Shown: piece after piece, positions 45,886-54,438 of the stretch
Layout: every line of letters starts with the position of its first letter
Position numbering within the stretch: position 1 is the stretch's first letter
Notes under the pieces: generated by a model
Told to the model about the DNA's origin: nothing
Seen by the model: the letters and a program-made list of their open reading frames with translations, nothing else
Databases searched by the model: none
Program-made: the position numbers and the translations under genes
Origin: an uncultured Bacteroides sp.
GTDB taxonomy: Bacteria; Bacteroidota; Bacteroidia; Bacteroidales; Bacteroidaceae
Length of the DNA stretch: 64,000 nt
Direction of reading: 5' to 3'
NCBI GenBank assembly: GCA_949296575.1
Contig: CASFPE010000012.1
Coordinates: forward strand, 57,755-121,754

Positions 45886-46122
45886 ATGAAGGCAACAATT
45901 TCATTAGACAGTTTGTGGCAGACTATCCAGTCTTTGTCTGTCCGAAATCAGGAATGGCTGTTGGGGAAGCTGCAAGAGAACATCCGTAACGAGAAAGAAG
46001 AAACAGAATACATCAGCAAAGAAGAAATCTTGGCGGGGATTGATGCAGGCTTAAAAGACTTGAAGGCAGGGCGGAAAAGACCTATTGATGAATTGATAAA
46101 AGAGCTGGAGAATGCGGTATAG
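45886..46122 (+). CDS. Antitoxin of second toxin-antitoxin unit
   Basis: 78-aa helical protein (MKATISLDSLWQTIQSLSVRNQEWLLGKLQENI...) of the RelB/ParD-like size class. ATG 45886 is chosen because a strong Shine-Dalgarno AAGGAGG lies 7 nt upstream and the longer frame would start inside the promoter region. The C-terminus (AGRKRPIDELIKELENAV) likely wraps the toxin. The stop overlaps the toxin start by 11 nt. Confidence 0.82.
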   Translation: MKATISLDSLWQTIQSLSVRNQEWLLGKLQENIRNEKEETEYISKEEILAGIDAGLKDLKAGRKRPIDELIKELENAV

Positions 46123-46456
46123 AATTGAGACTTCTGATTCTTTTGACAGAGAAGTCAAGCGTTTGAGCAAACGTTATCTTTCTATGGCTCATGATATAGC
46201 GACTTTGAAGGCAGAGATTCTTTCAAATCCTTCTTTGGGCATCGACTTAGGGGGCGGTTTGCGCAAGATTCGTATGCGCATTGCTTCTAAAGGAAAGGGG
46301 AAAAGTGGCGGCGCACGGGTCATTACGTTTACTGTTGTGGCAAGTGTGGAGGAGACGGAGATAAATCTTCTCTATATTTACGACAAAGCGGAACGTTCTT
46401 CCATTTCCACGAAAGAGATAGAAGATTTGCTTGCGCAGAACGGCTTGGCTTATTGA
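46112..46456 (+). CDS. RelE/ParE-family toxin
   Basis: 114 aa with the RelE/ParE fold: RIETSDSFDREVKRLSKRY at the start, SLGIDLGGGLRKIRMRIASKGKGKSGGARVI in the middle and ETEINLLYIYDKAERSSISTKEIEDLL at the end. It overlaps its antitoxin by 11 nt, so they are translationally coupled. Both gyrase poisons and ribosome-dependent RNases occur in this superfamily, and I cannot tell which this is. Confidence 0.87.
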   Translation: MRYRIETSDSFDREVKRLSKRYLSMAHDIATLKAEILSNPSLGIDLGGGLRKIRMRIASKGKGKSGGARVITFTVVASVEETEINLLYIYDKAERSSISTKEIEDLLAQNGLAY

Positions 46457-46468
46457 ATTCCCCAAGGG

Positions 46469-46754
46469 ATGGAAATTTATACATTCGAACAAATCAAAGA
46501 TGAAGTTTACGGCAGGCGGGGAACATCGGAACGCGATCGCCTTGAAAGGGAATGCTTTGCATGTAGGCTTTCAAATACGTGCTGCGCGTGAAAAGCAAAA
46601 ACTGACTCAAGAGGAACTTGCGCAACGTATCAGAAAGAAACGCAGCTTTGTTTCACGCATGGAGAATGATGGTGAGAATATGACGCTTCGGACTCTGTAT
46701 GAAATTGTGGAGCGTGGATTGGGCGGCAAACTCAAAATAGAGATGCAGATTTGA
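46469..46754 (+). pseudogene. Frameshifted duplicate of the HigA antitoxin
   Basis: Nearly identical to higA at 45389-45679 (offset 1080 bp, then 1075 bp after a 5-bp deletion near 46552). The deletion shifts the frame after RDRLERE, and the first frame ends about 14 codons later. The C-terminal two thirds, including the helix-turn-helix, remain open in another frame. The duplication continues past the gene to about 46855. Confidence 0.9.
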
Positions 46755-46899
46755 TATGCTTCAAAGATCACGATAAGGCATGGATGCAATTTGAATGCTT
46801 TCTTGGGTATGCCTTTGTTTTGTAGAGTCGCAAAATCTTGCGGCTCTTGTGTTTGGGTTGTGTTGCATTTGCCGGAACAGATTGATAAATCCTTTGTCC

Positions 46900-46920
46900 C
46901 GGCAGATTTGTAATCTGCCG
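46900..46920. repeat. REP-like palindrome, isolated copy
   Basis: CGGCAGATT/AATCTGCCG arms around three bases. Same family as the cluster at 44794-44982, so the palindromes bracket the toxin-antitoxin region. Confidence 0.8.
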
Positions 46921-46940
46921 AAATGGTAATGTCGGAATGA

Positions 46941-47534
46941 CTATGAAGTGCGCAACCTGATTTGCGGGTCGATGAAATATAATCTGCCATCGATGCCATA
47001 AAGCACATTGTTTGGCGCAACATCAAATATGCAATATTGGTCATTGTGAAATTCATCGGGATAGTCCATTTCGAATCCTAAGGCTGTCATGTGTGCTTTG
47101 ATTTCTTCTTCAGTGGCTTCTCTTTTAGCTTTTACGTATGGTTGAATTAGTACCGCGCAAAATTCGTGTTCGCTATTGTATGCGAAGCCTGACAGGCAAT
47201 AAGGGACATTGCAAAACAATGTATTGTGTATTTCAATCCTCTTGTAGAAATTGTCAAGGTCATCGCCTGCGTATTCAAAATTGTTTAGTTTATACACCGA
47301 AGAACAACTATCATAATACACCTCATTTTCACCTCCTTTGTCTAAAAAGATAAGCGGTGGCGTGTTGATGTTCACCCATGCTTTCCGGGCATTGGCAAAT
47401 GTGGTCAGGATTTCAATTTGTTCTCCCTTATAGCTCTTTGGCGTTTCAGCATCTCTTGTTGCAGTTTTGCTTCTTCTGATGAGGTTGGCTGTTTCTTCCA
47501 AAAGGCTATGGATTTCATGGTGCTTTCTATCCAT
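46941..47534 (-). CDS. Kinase-like remnant of a mobile-element polyvalent protein
   Basis: 197 aa. The segments VYYDSCSSVYKLNNFEYAGDDLDNFYKRIEIHN, FCAVLIQPYVKAKREATEEEIKAHM and FDVAPNNVLYGIDGRLYFIDPQIRL resemble the kinase-like domain of polyvalent proteins carried by Bacteroidales conjugative elements and phages (D-x-x-P-x-N-V then F-I-D). The N-terminal lobe looks shortened, so it may be a fragment. It has its own promoter with an overlapping palindrome. Function is inferred only from resemblance. Confidence 0.55.
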   Translation of the reverse strand: MDRKHHEIHSLLEETANLIRRSKTATRDAETPKSYKGEQIEILTTFANARKAWVNINTPPLIFLDKGGENEVYYDSCSSVYKLNNFEYAGDDLDNFYKRIEIHNTLFCNVPYCLSGFAYNSEHEFCAVLIQPYVKAKREATEEEIKAHMTALGFEMDYPDEFHNDQYCIFDVAPNNVLYGIDGRLYFIDPQIRLRTS

Positions 47535-47593
47535 TGCTTGTGAAATTCATTAATGTAAGTCCTTTCCATGGCGTAGTAATATGATGTGTGTCT

Positions 47594-47628
47594 GCAAAGG
47601 TAACGATAATTATGCGAATCGCATAATT
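47594..47628 (-). promoter_or_regulatory. -7 box with adjacent palindromic operator
   Basis: TAccTTTG on the minus strand (47594-47601) is followed upstream by AATTATGCG and CGCATAATT (47608-47628) around three bases. A dimer bound there would cover the -10 to -35 spacer and repress the kinase-like gene. Confidence 0.6.
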
Positions 47629-47685
47629 TAAACCGAATAATTGTGCTTGCCCATGTGGCTTCTCTTATGATGATTGCTTTGAAAA

Positions 47686-47767
47686 ATAGGAAAACGCACC
47701 TTTTTCTGTGCGAAATTTATAGGAAAATGCACCTTTTTTCGCCCTAAATTTATAGGAAAACGCACCA
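47686..47767. repeat. 33-bp tandem repeat, 2.5 copies
   Basis: Units start at 47686, 47719 and 47752 with ATAGGAAAAYGCACC; the first two are 33 bp with AAATTT at the end. They lie between the divergent kinase-like gene and the ATPase gene. The 366-nt gap otherwise shows only the promoter described. Confidence 0.85.
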
Positions 47768-47900
47768 TTATGTTTGTGAAATGCTTATATTTGCTGGTGC
47801 GAATATAGGATGCGGCTTAGCAAAACCAAATTGAAGACTTCGCTTTCATTTGCCTTTGCATTCGCCTTTCGCTATATTGGGAGAATTAAATGTTGTGCTT

Positions 47901-49259
47901 ATGTTGTATCGGAAAATTGGTAAACGGATTGAAGATTACCTGTCATCATCTTCTGAGCGTTTGTTGGTGATTGACGGAGCAAGGCAGATTGGCAAGTCGT
48001 ATATTGTGCGGTGGGTGGGGCAACGCATGTTTCCCAATTACATTGAAATCAATATGGAGGAGGACAAGATGGGAGAGCGTATCTTTGCCGAAGCCACGAC
48101 AACGAAAGACTTTTATTTGGCTTTAAGCATTGTGGCAGGCAATAAGATGAAAGACAAAGCTTCTACCCTTGTGTTCATCGATGAGATACAGGCATACGAT
48201 CATCTTCTCACATTGGTGAAGTTCTTGATGAAAGAGGGGCGTTTCACGTATATTGCCAGCGGTTCGCAGTTGGGGGTTGCTTTGAAAAACACGCAGTCTG
48301 TGCCGATGGGAAGCCTGCGCATTGAACACATGTATCCGATGGACTTTGAGGAGTTTCTGTATGCCAACGGCGTGGGCGGGGATGTGCTGGAAGCCATGCG
48401 CGAGAACTTCCGTAACAGCCGGGCTTTGCCGGAAGCGTTGCATGCGAAAATGCTCGACCTTTTTAAGAAGTATCTGCTTGTAGGCGGCTTGCCGCAAGCC
48501 GTGAACAAGTATCTTGAAAGCAGGAATGTGGTGGAGTTTCGCAAGATTCAGGAAGAAGTCCATTCCCTGTATGCCATTGATGCGTCGAAATACGAAGAAG
48601 AACATGGCAGAAGGCTGAAGATACGCCGTATCTTTGAAATGATTCCTTCCACGCTTGAGAATAAGAAAAAGCGGTTGGTGATGCGGAACATTGAGGACAA
48701 GAAATGGAAACGTGCCGATGATTATCAGGATGAATTTGATTATCTGATTGCAGCAGGCGTGGCACTTGAGGTGAAAGCCATTAGCAAGCCTTCTTATCCG
48801 TTGATTGAGAACAGCGGCAAGAATTTGTTGAAGTTGTATCTGAATGACGTAGGCTTGCTTTCGGGGATTTACTACCGCCACAACATCAAGGCTGTGATGT
48901 CGGATGAAAACAGTGTGAACCTTGGATCTGTGTATGAAACGGTAGTGGCCCAAGAATTGCGTGCGCATGGTTATAATTTGTATTATTATGATAACAAGAA
49001 GAATGGGGAGGTGGATTATTTGATTGATGACCCGGACAACCTGTCGAATATTCCGATAGAAGTGAAGTCGGGAAAGGATTACACTGTGCATAGTGCCTTG
49101 AGCCGCTTTCTTTCCACGGAAGAATACCACATCAAGCGTGCTTATGTGTTGTCGAACGAACGCGAAGTATATGTTCGGCGCGGCATCACATATCTGCCGG
49201 TTTATTATGTGATGTTTTTCACCAATGGGGCAGATGGTGCAACTATCCTGTTGGATTGA
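47901..49259 (+). CDS. AAA ATPase with DUF4143-type C-terminal domain
   Basis: About 452 aa. Walker A GARQIGKSY near residue 30, Walker B FIDEIQ near 95, sensor ASGSQLG near 130, a winged-helix-like middle, and a C-terminal DUF4143-like segment (GEVDYLID...IPIEVKSGK) with a PD-(D/E)XK-like Glu-x-Lys. ATG 47901 (MLYRKIGKRIEDYL) is preferred to an in-frame start at 47850. This family is widespread and often on mobile or accessory DNA. Its biological job is not established. Confidence 0.85.
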   Translation: MLYRKIGKRIEDYLSSSSERLLVIDGARQIGKSYIVRWVGQRMFPNYIEINMEEDKMGERIFAEATTTKDFYLALSIVAGNKMKDKASTLVFIDEIQAYDHLLTLVKFLMKEGRFTYIASGSQLGVALKNTQSVPMGSLRIEHMYPMDFEEFLYANGVGGDVLEAMRENFRNSRALPEALHAKMLDLFKKYLLVGGLPQAVNKYLESRNVVEFRKIQEEVHSLYAIDASKYEEEHGRRLKIRRIFEMIPSTLENKKKRLVMRNIEDKKWKRADDYQDEFDYLIAAGVALEVKAISKPSYPLIENSGKNLLKLYLNDVGLLSGIYYRHNIKAVMSDENSVNLGSVYETVVAQELRAHGYNLYYYDNKKNGEVDYLIDDPDNLSNIPIEVKSGKDYTVHSALSRFLSTEEYHIKRAYVLSNEREVYVRRGITYLPVYYVMFFTNGADGATILLD

Positions 49260-49310
49260 CGGTGATGCAATAGGATGTTCCCGCGCTTTTCCAGAGGGCG
49301 CGTGAAATCG

Positions 49311-49395
49311 TCCCAAAGGTTTTGCAAAATCCTTCCAATGTTTGAGGCAAAACATTGGAAGGATTTTCGAATTCCTCTATGAGCATTTCGCGGAA
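49311..49395. repeat. Dispersed convergent-gap repeat, copy C (inverted relative to A)
   Basis: Arms aatccttccaatgttt and aaaacattggaaggatt form a near-perfect hairpin. The reverse complement of 49311-49374 or so matches copy A at 58 of 64 positions. It lies between the ATPase (+) and exoA (-). Confidence 0.82.
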
Positions 49396-49430
49396 TGTTC
49401 CAGAGGTGCTGGCTCGTTCATCCGCAGGGT

Positions 49431-50189
49431 TCAGAGGTTGAGTTCCAACTCCACGGGGCAATGGTCGGAGCCATATATCTCGGTATGTATCGCCGCCCCG
49501 GCCAATTTGTCGTTGAGCGACGCGGAAGCCAAGAAATAATCGATGCGCCACCCGGCATTCTTTTCCCTCGCCTTGAAGCGGTAGGACCACCACGAATAGA
49601 TGTTTTCGCGGTCGGGATAGAAATAGCGGAACGTGTCGGTGAAGCCTGCTTCCAGCAAGCGGCTGAACTTCTGGCGTTCTTCGTCCGTGAATCCGGCGTT
49701 TTTTCGGTTCGTCTTGGGGTTCTTCAGGTCAATCTCCCGGTGCGCCACGTTGAGGTCGCCGCACACGATGACGGGCTTCCGTTCCTCCAATCCTTTCAAG
49801 TAGGACAGGAAGTCGTCTTCCCATGCCATGCGGTAGTCCAATCGCCGCAGCCCGTCTTGCGAATTGGGGGTATATACGTTGACTAAGAAGAACGGCTCCA
49901 TTTCGAGGGTGGTGATGCGCCCCTCGCGGTCGTGTTCCTCCTTCCCCATGCCATACGTGGCATTCAATGGCTGGTGGCGGGTGAAGATGGCCGTGCCGGA
50001 GTAGCCTTTCTTCTCGGCATAGTTCCAAAACGACTGGTAGCCGTCGAACTGGAGATCCAACTGCCCCTCCTGCATTTTCGTTTCTTGCAGGCAAAAGAAA
50101 TCGGCATTTAATTGGCGGAATGCGTCGGCAAACCCCTTTTCACAGCAGGCGCGCAGCCCGTTGACGTTCCAAGATATGAATTTCAGCAT
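49431..50189 (-). CDS. exoA: Exodeoxyribonuclease III (AP endonuclease)
   Basis: Base-excision repair AP endonuclease/3'-5' exonuclease of 252 aa. Conserved motifs: ISWNVNGLRA at residue 5, LQETKM near 35, VCGDLNVAH near 144, FRYFYPDRENIYSWWSYR near 190 and catalytic SDHCPVELEL at the C-terminus. A terminator separates it from hisS, so it is transcribed on its own. Confidence 0.95.
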   Translation of the reverse strand: MLKFISWNVNGLRACCEKGFADAFRQLNADFFCLQETKMQEGQLDLQFDGYQSFWNYAEKKGYSGTAIFTRHQPLNATYGMGKEEHDREGRITTLEMEPFFLVNVYTPNSQDGLRRLDYRMAWEDDFLSYLKGLEERKPVIVCGDLNVAHREIDLKNPKTNRKNAGFTDEERQKFSRLLEAGFTDTFRYFYPDRENIYSWWSYRFKAREKNAGWRIDYFLASASLNDKLAGAAIHTEIYGSDHCPVELELNL

Positions 50190-50232
50190 GTCTTTCTTTT
50201 ATTATGATGGTGGAGAGATAGGATAAGGTTTT

Positions 50233-50277
50233 CAAAAAAACGCCCCATGCCGGCAGATGACGGCCGGTACGGGGCAA
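50233..50277 (-). terminator. Intrinsic terminator after hisS
   Basis: On the minus strand GCCCCGTACCGGC and GCCGGCATGGGGC pair (one mismatch) and a run of seven T follows. Confidence 0.88.
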
Positions 50278-50283
50278 GGAAAT

Positions 50284-51651
50284 TTATTGTTTCTGGAACG
50301 AAGCGATGAGTTCCTCCGGCGTGAGCCGTTGCTGCACGCCCGTGGACATGTCCTTGAGCGTCACCTTTCCTTCCTGCATCTCGTCCTCGCCGATGAGGGC
50401 CACGAAAGGGATTTGCTTGCTGTTGGCATAGGCCATTTGCTTCTTCATCTTGGCAGCATCGGGGTAAAGTTCCGTTCGGATGCCGGCTTTCCTTGCTGCT
50501 GCCAGGATGGGCAACGCATAGTGCGCTTCTTTCTCGCCGAAGTTCACGAAGAACAGTTGCGTGCCGTCGGGCGTTTCTTTGGGGTAGAGGTCCAACTGGT
50601 TGAGGACATCGAAGATGCGGTCCGCGCCGAAAGAGATGCCCACTCCCGACACGTTGGGCAACCCGAAGATGCCCGTGAGGTTGTCGTAGCGGCCTCCCCC
50701 CGTGATGCTTCCTATCTGCACGTCGAGCGCCTTCACTTCAAAGATGGCGCCCGTGTAATAGTTCAGCCCCCGCGCAAGGGTGAGGTCCAGTTCCACTTCG
50801 TTGCGGACGGGCAGGCTTTCCAGCGTGCGGAGGATGGATTCACATTCTTCGATGCCTTTCATCCCCGTTTCGCTGGCGGCCAAGATGCCTTTCAGCGTGG
50901 ACAATTTGTCCGTGTTGCTGCCTGACAGCTGGATGATGGGCTGCAATGTCCCGATGGCCTCTTGGCTGATTCCCTTGGAAGCCAGTTCGGCATTGACGTT
51001 TTCCAGCCCGATTTTGTCTAATTTGTCGATGGCCACCGTGATGTCGGTTATCTTGTCGGGTTCGCCAATGGTTTCGGCAATGCCCGCAAGGATTTTCCGG
51101 TTGTTCAGCTTGATGGCCACGCGGATGCCCAACCGTGTGAACACCGCATCGATGATTTGCACCAATTCCACCTCGTTGAGCAGGGAATCGCTGCCGATGA
51201 TGTCGGCATCGCACTGGTAGAACTCGCGGTAACGTCCCTTCTGAGGGCGGTCAGCCCGCCAAACAGGCTGTATCTGGTAGCGTTTGAAGGGGAAAGAAAT
51301 TTCGTCGCGGTGCATCACCACATAGCGGGCGAAAGGCACCGTGAGGTCATACCTCAGCCCCTTCTCGCAGAACTTTGCGGCCAATCGCAGGGCGTTGCGC
51401 GACAGAAGTTCCTCATCGGTGATGCCCGCGAAGTAATCGCCGGAGTTCTGAATCTTGAACAACAGCTTGTCTCCTTCTTCGCCGTACTTGCCCATCAAGG
51501 TGGAGAGGTTCTCCATGGCGGGAGTTTCTATCTGCCTGAACCCGTGGAGATGGAACACTTGCCGGATGGTGTCGAAGATATAATTCCTTTTGGCCATCTC
51601 TTCGGGCGAGAAGTCGCGTGTCCCTTTCGGGATTCCCGGTTTTGTTGCCAT
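50284..51651 (-). CDS. hisS: Histidyl-tRNA synthetase
   Basis: Class II aminoacyl-tRNA synthetase, 455 aa. N-terminal [23 protein letters not shown], motif 2 [22 protein letters not shown], histidine loops [15 protein letters not shown] and GGRYDNL, motif 3 [13 protein letters not shown], and the C-terminal anticodon-binding domain from about residue 360. It starts 11 nt after the C1 peptidase stop. Confidence 0.98.
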   Translation of the reverse strand: MATKPGIPKGTRDFSPEEMAKRNYIFDTIRQVFHLHGFRQIETPAMENLSTLMGKYGEEGDKLLFKIQNSGDYFAGITDEELLSRNALRLAAKFCEKGLRYDLTVPFARYVVMHRDEISFPFKRYQIQPVWRADRPQKGRYREFYQCDADIIGSDSLLNEVELVQIIDAVFTRLGIRVAIKLNNRKILAGIAETIGEPDKITDITVAIDKLDKIGLENVNAELASKGISQEAIGTLQPIIQLSGSNTDKLSTLKGILAASETGMKGIEECESILRTLESLPVRNEVELDLTLARGLNYYTGAIFEVKALDVQIGSITGGGRYDNLTGIFGLPNVSGVGISFGADRIFDVLNQLDLYPKETPDGTQLFFVNFGEKEAHYALPILAAARKAGIRTELYPDAAKMKKQMAYANSKQIPFVALIGEDEMQEGKVTLKDMSTGVQQRLTPEELIASFQKQ

Positions 51652-51662
51652 ACAGTCGTTTC

Positions 51663-52856
51663 TTATTTGATTCCTAATTTTTTAGCGATGTCTTTGGGCA
51701 GTGCGTCCTTGTGGACGATGAAGTTCATCGTTTTGTAGGCCACGAACGCCTTGGAGGCATACCAGGTGCCGTGGTACTTTCCGGCATCCCCCCAGGAATT
51801 TTTCACCATGTAGTATTCCTTTCCATTCTGGTCTTTGGCCAAACCATAGATTTGCATGCCGTGGTCGTCCGTAGTTTCCCAGTTGTCGAACGCTTTCTGC
51901 CGCATCTCTTGCGTGATCTCCATTTCTGGAAGCGGGCGTGCTGTGAGTTCTTTCCTCTTGTCGGCTGCGGTCAATCCTGTCCAGCGTGCCATGTCGGAAC
52001 CCGTCAGTTCGGCTCCCTTGCTGGCATCCGGCATGACCGCGATGCCGTCGCGTGTGAACCCTTGTTCGCTCACGTCGCTTCCCCATGCGATGGTGTAGCC
52101 GTTGTCGATGGCGTTGTCGATGACGCGCATCATCTCATCCACGGGCAGATTGTAGGAAAGGGCGTTGCGCCAGTTGTCGGGGATTTCCACGGCAAATGCG
52201 GTGTAGAAGGGGTGGTGCGTGTAGGAAGTGATGGACACGTAGTCGTCCGGGTTCAGCCCCAATTCCTTGGCGAAGGACTGCGGCGTGTATTCTTTGCCGT
52301 TGTAGGTGAAGGATTCCGGGCATTCGCCAAGGTACGTATCGTAGATGGCGCACAGCCCTTTCTTCCACACGGGCGTAAGTTTGCTGAAGTTTCCTTTGGC
52401 AATGGCGTTGACGTATGCTTCGGCCACGGCGTCTAATTCGCTATGCACGGGCAGGCTGTCGCCGTACATAATGCCCGGCATTGCCTCTTGCGGCACCAGC
52501 CCGTAGTGTTGCAGGCAGTAAATGCCGTCGTAGAACGAGCCGCCCGGCGAGAAAGAACCTTCGGCATGCAGGCGCACGTAGCGTTCGCCACGGTCTTCCA
52601 TTGTCTTATGCACAAGGAACATTTCCGACAAATCATATTCGCCTTTGCCCATGCGGAGCAGTTCCGACTCGAAGAACCCCATGGTGGAGAAGCTCCAGCA
52701 TGTGCTGGAACGGTGCTGGTCCTTGACGGAAGTGATGGGGATTTCCTTTATGGTGGTGAACACGAATCCTTCTTGTTGCAAAGTGTCTTTGCTTTCTTGT
52801 GCGGCCATGCCCAAGGCCATCAGCCCGGCGGCAGCGGTAAATAACAGTCTTTTCAT
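51663..52856 (-). CDS. Exported C1-family cysteine peptidase (bleomycin hydrolase/aminopeptidase C type)
   Basis: Papain-like thiol peptidase, 397 aa. Signal peptide [20 protein letters not shown] places it in the periplasm, unlike cytoplasmic PepC. The nucleophile is Cys53 in [18 protein letters not shown], the His is in [10 protein letters not shown], and the Asn in [17 protein letters not shown]. It lies between the Xaa-Pro peptidase and hisS, with gaps of 45 and 11 nt, suggesting a small operon. Confidence 0.93.
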   Translation of the reverse strand: MKRLLFTAAAGLMALGMAAQESKDTLQQEGFVFTTIKEIPITSVKDQHRSSTCWSFSTMGFFESELLRMGKGEYDLSEMFLVHKTMEDRGERYVRLHAEGSFSPGGSFYDGIYCLQHYGLVPQEAMPGIMYGDSLPVHSELDAVAEAYVNAIAKGNFSKLTPVWKKGLCAIYDTYLGECPESFTYNGKEYTPQSFAKELGLNPDDYVSITSYTHHPFYTAFAVEIPDNWRNALSYNLPVDEMMRVIDNAIDNGYTIAWGSDVSEQGFTRDGIAVMPDASKGAELTGSDMARWTGLTAADKRKELTARPLPEMEITQEMRQKAFDNWETTDDHGMQIYGLAKDQNGKEYYMVKNSWGDAGKYHGTWYASKAFVAYKTMNFIVHKDALPKDIAKKLGIK

Positions 52857-52901
52857 ACAGAGGTTTGTTTTTTAGTGATTAATTGTTATGTTTCGATTCT
52901 T

Positions 52902-54293
52902 TTATTCGTTCATGATTTGTTCCACTTCTTCCGGCGTGATGGGAATCCTCTTTTCGCCCAAGAAACGGGAGCCGTTGGCCGTGATGAGAATGTCGTCCTC
53001 CAGGCGGATGCCGCCGAAGTCCTTGTATTTCTCGATGGCGTCGTAGCACAGGAAATCGGTGTGCAGGCCCTCGCTGCGCCACTTGTCGATGAGGGCAGGG
53101 ATGAAGTAGCACCCCGGTTCATCGGTGATGACGAAGCCTTCCTGCAAGCGGCGGCCCATGCGAAGGGAAGATGTGCCGAACTGAGGGATGGGGCGCACTT
53201 CCTCATCGTATCCCACGTGGATTTGTCCCAAGTCTTCCATGTCATGCACGTCGAGTCCCATCATGTGTCCCAAGCCGTGGGGCATGAACAAAGCATGTGC
53301 GCCTGCGGCCACCGCTTCGTCGGTGTTGCCCTTCATCAGGCCGAGGCTTTTCAGCCCTTCCGCCAGCACCTTGCACGTCGCGAGGTGCACTTGCAGGTAG
53401 GTGTTGCCGGGGCGGGCGTGTTCGATGGCCTTGTCGTGGCAGGCCAATACGATATTGTAAACATCGCGCTGGCGGTTGCTGAACCGCCCTCCCACGGGGA
53501 TGGTGCGCGTGAAGTCCGAACAATAGTTGTGGATGTTCTCGGCGCCCGCGTCGGTCAGCATCAAGCGCCCGGCTTCCAGTATGCCGCTGTGGTCGTGGTT
53601 GTGCAGGGTTTCCCCGTGCTGCGAAAGGATGGTGGGGAAGGAAACCATGCTTCCGTAGGAGGCGGCCACCCCGTCCATCACCCCGGCGATATACTGTTCC
53701 TTCACGCCGGGCTTGCAGAGGCGCATGGCGGCGGTGTGCATCTCGTAGCCGATGCGGCAAGCGTCTTCTATCTCCCGTATTTCTTCTTCCGACTTGACGG
53801 AACGCAGCGACACGACGGCTTTCACCAATTCAATGGAGGCGTATTGTCGGACGACGGAGGCCCGGATGCCCGTCAGGGCTTCGAGCAGCAGCATGTTGTC
53901 GTGGCGGTAGGGCGGCAGGAAATGGACCTTTCGCCCGGCAGCCACGGCGGCCTGCACGGTTTCCGCAAGTTGGCGGAACGGGAAGGTGCGGGCCACGCCT
54001 GCCAAGCCGCCCAACTCGGCCACGGTGGGTTGCGGCCCCATCCAGATGATGTCGTCGATGTCCACATCGTTGCCGAAGAGCATTTCTTCGCCGCTGTCGG
54101 CATCGATGATGCCTGCAAATCCCGGTTGGTTCAGGCCGAAGAAGTAGAGGAATGAGCTGTCTTGCCGGAACTTATAGGTATTGTCCGGGTAATTGGCCGG
54201 TGCTTCGGCGTTGCCCAACAGGAGGATGAGCCCGCCCTGCACCTTTTCGCGCAAGGCGGCGCGGCGTTGCTGGTAAGTCTCTTTCTTGAACAT
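52902..54293 (-). CDS. pepP: Xaa-Pro aminopeptidase (M24B, AMP_N plus pita-bread domain)
   Basis: Removes N-terminal residues before proline with two Mn ions. 463 aa. The N-terminal creatinase-like domain covers residues 1-150. The catalytic domain holds the five ligands: Asp in LTDAGAENIHNYCSD, Asp in FTRTIP context, His in PHGLGHMMGLDVHD, Glu in VITDEPGCYFIP and Glu in GIRLEDDILIT. No signal peptide, so it is cytoplasmic. First gene of a minus-strand set with the C1 peptidase and hisS. Confidence 0.95.
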   Translation of the reverse strand: MFKKETYQQRRAALREKVQGGLILLLGNAEAPANYPDNTYKFRQDSSFLYFFGLNQPGFAGIIDADSGEEMLFGNDVDIDDIIWMGPQPTVAELGGLAGVARTFPFRQLAETVQAAVAAGRKVHFLPPYRHDNMLLLEALTGIRASVVRQYASIELVKAVVSLRSVKSEEEIREIEDACRIGYEMHTAAMRLCKPGVKEQYIAGVMDGVAASYGSMVSFPTILSQHGETLHNHDHSGILEAGRLMLTDAGAENIHNYCSDFTRTIPVGGRFSNRQRDVYNIVLACHDKAIEHARPGNTYLQVHLATCKVLAEGLKSLGLMKGNTDEAVAAGAHALFMPHGLGHMMGLDVHDMEDLGQIHVGYDEEVRPIPQFGTSSLRMGRRLQEGFVITDEPGCYFIPALIDKWRSEGLHTDFLCYDAIEKYKDFGGIRLEDDILITANGSRFLGEKRIPITPEEVEQIMNE

Positions 54294-54324
54294 AAATGTT
54301 GTTTCTGTTTTTGTATTCTTTGTG

Positions 54325-54332
54325 CAAATGTA
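54325..54332 (-). promoter_or_regulatory. -7 box for the Xaa-Pro aminopeptidase operon
   Basis: TAcaTTTG on the minus strand, 31 nt before the ATG. Confidence 0.55.
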
Positions 54333-54406
54333 ACAAATAAGTGTGTCCGTCCTGCCGCTTTGGGGTTTTTTAATGCAAAAACGGGGCGACTTCCGGGCAA
54401 GATGGG

Positions 54407-54414
54407 TATCTTTG
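54407..54414 (+). promoter_or_regulatory. -7 box for the patatin gene
   Basis: TAtcTTTG, 24 nt before ATG 54439. An in-frame ATG at 54343 lies upstream of it and is therefore rejected as the start. Confidence 0.6.
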
Positions 54415-54438
54415 CCCCTGCAACAAACGTTTCAAGGC

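Noticed and set aside
46431..46754. Intact 107-aa antitoxin
   Set aside because: The open frame joins unrelated upstream codons to the C-terminal part of a frameshifted higA copy.
47686..47767. CRISPR array from the 33-bp repeat
   Set aside because: Units abut directly and differ gradually, without unique spacers; no cas genes.
48123..49355. 410-codon open frame on the minus strand
   Set aside because: Antisense to the AAA ATPase; His/Ile-rich shadow composition.
52875..54155. 426-codon open frame on the plus strand
   Set aside because: Antisense to the Xaa-Pro aminopeptidase, whose motifs are complete.
54343..54438. N-terminal extension of the patatin gene
   Set aside because: The longer frame starts upstream of the -7 box and adds residues foreign to the family.
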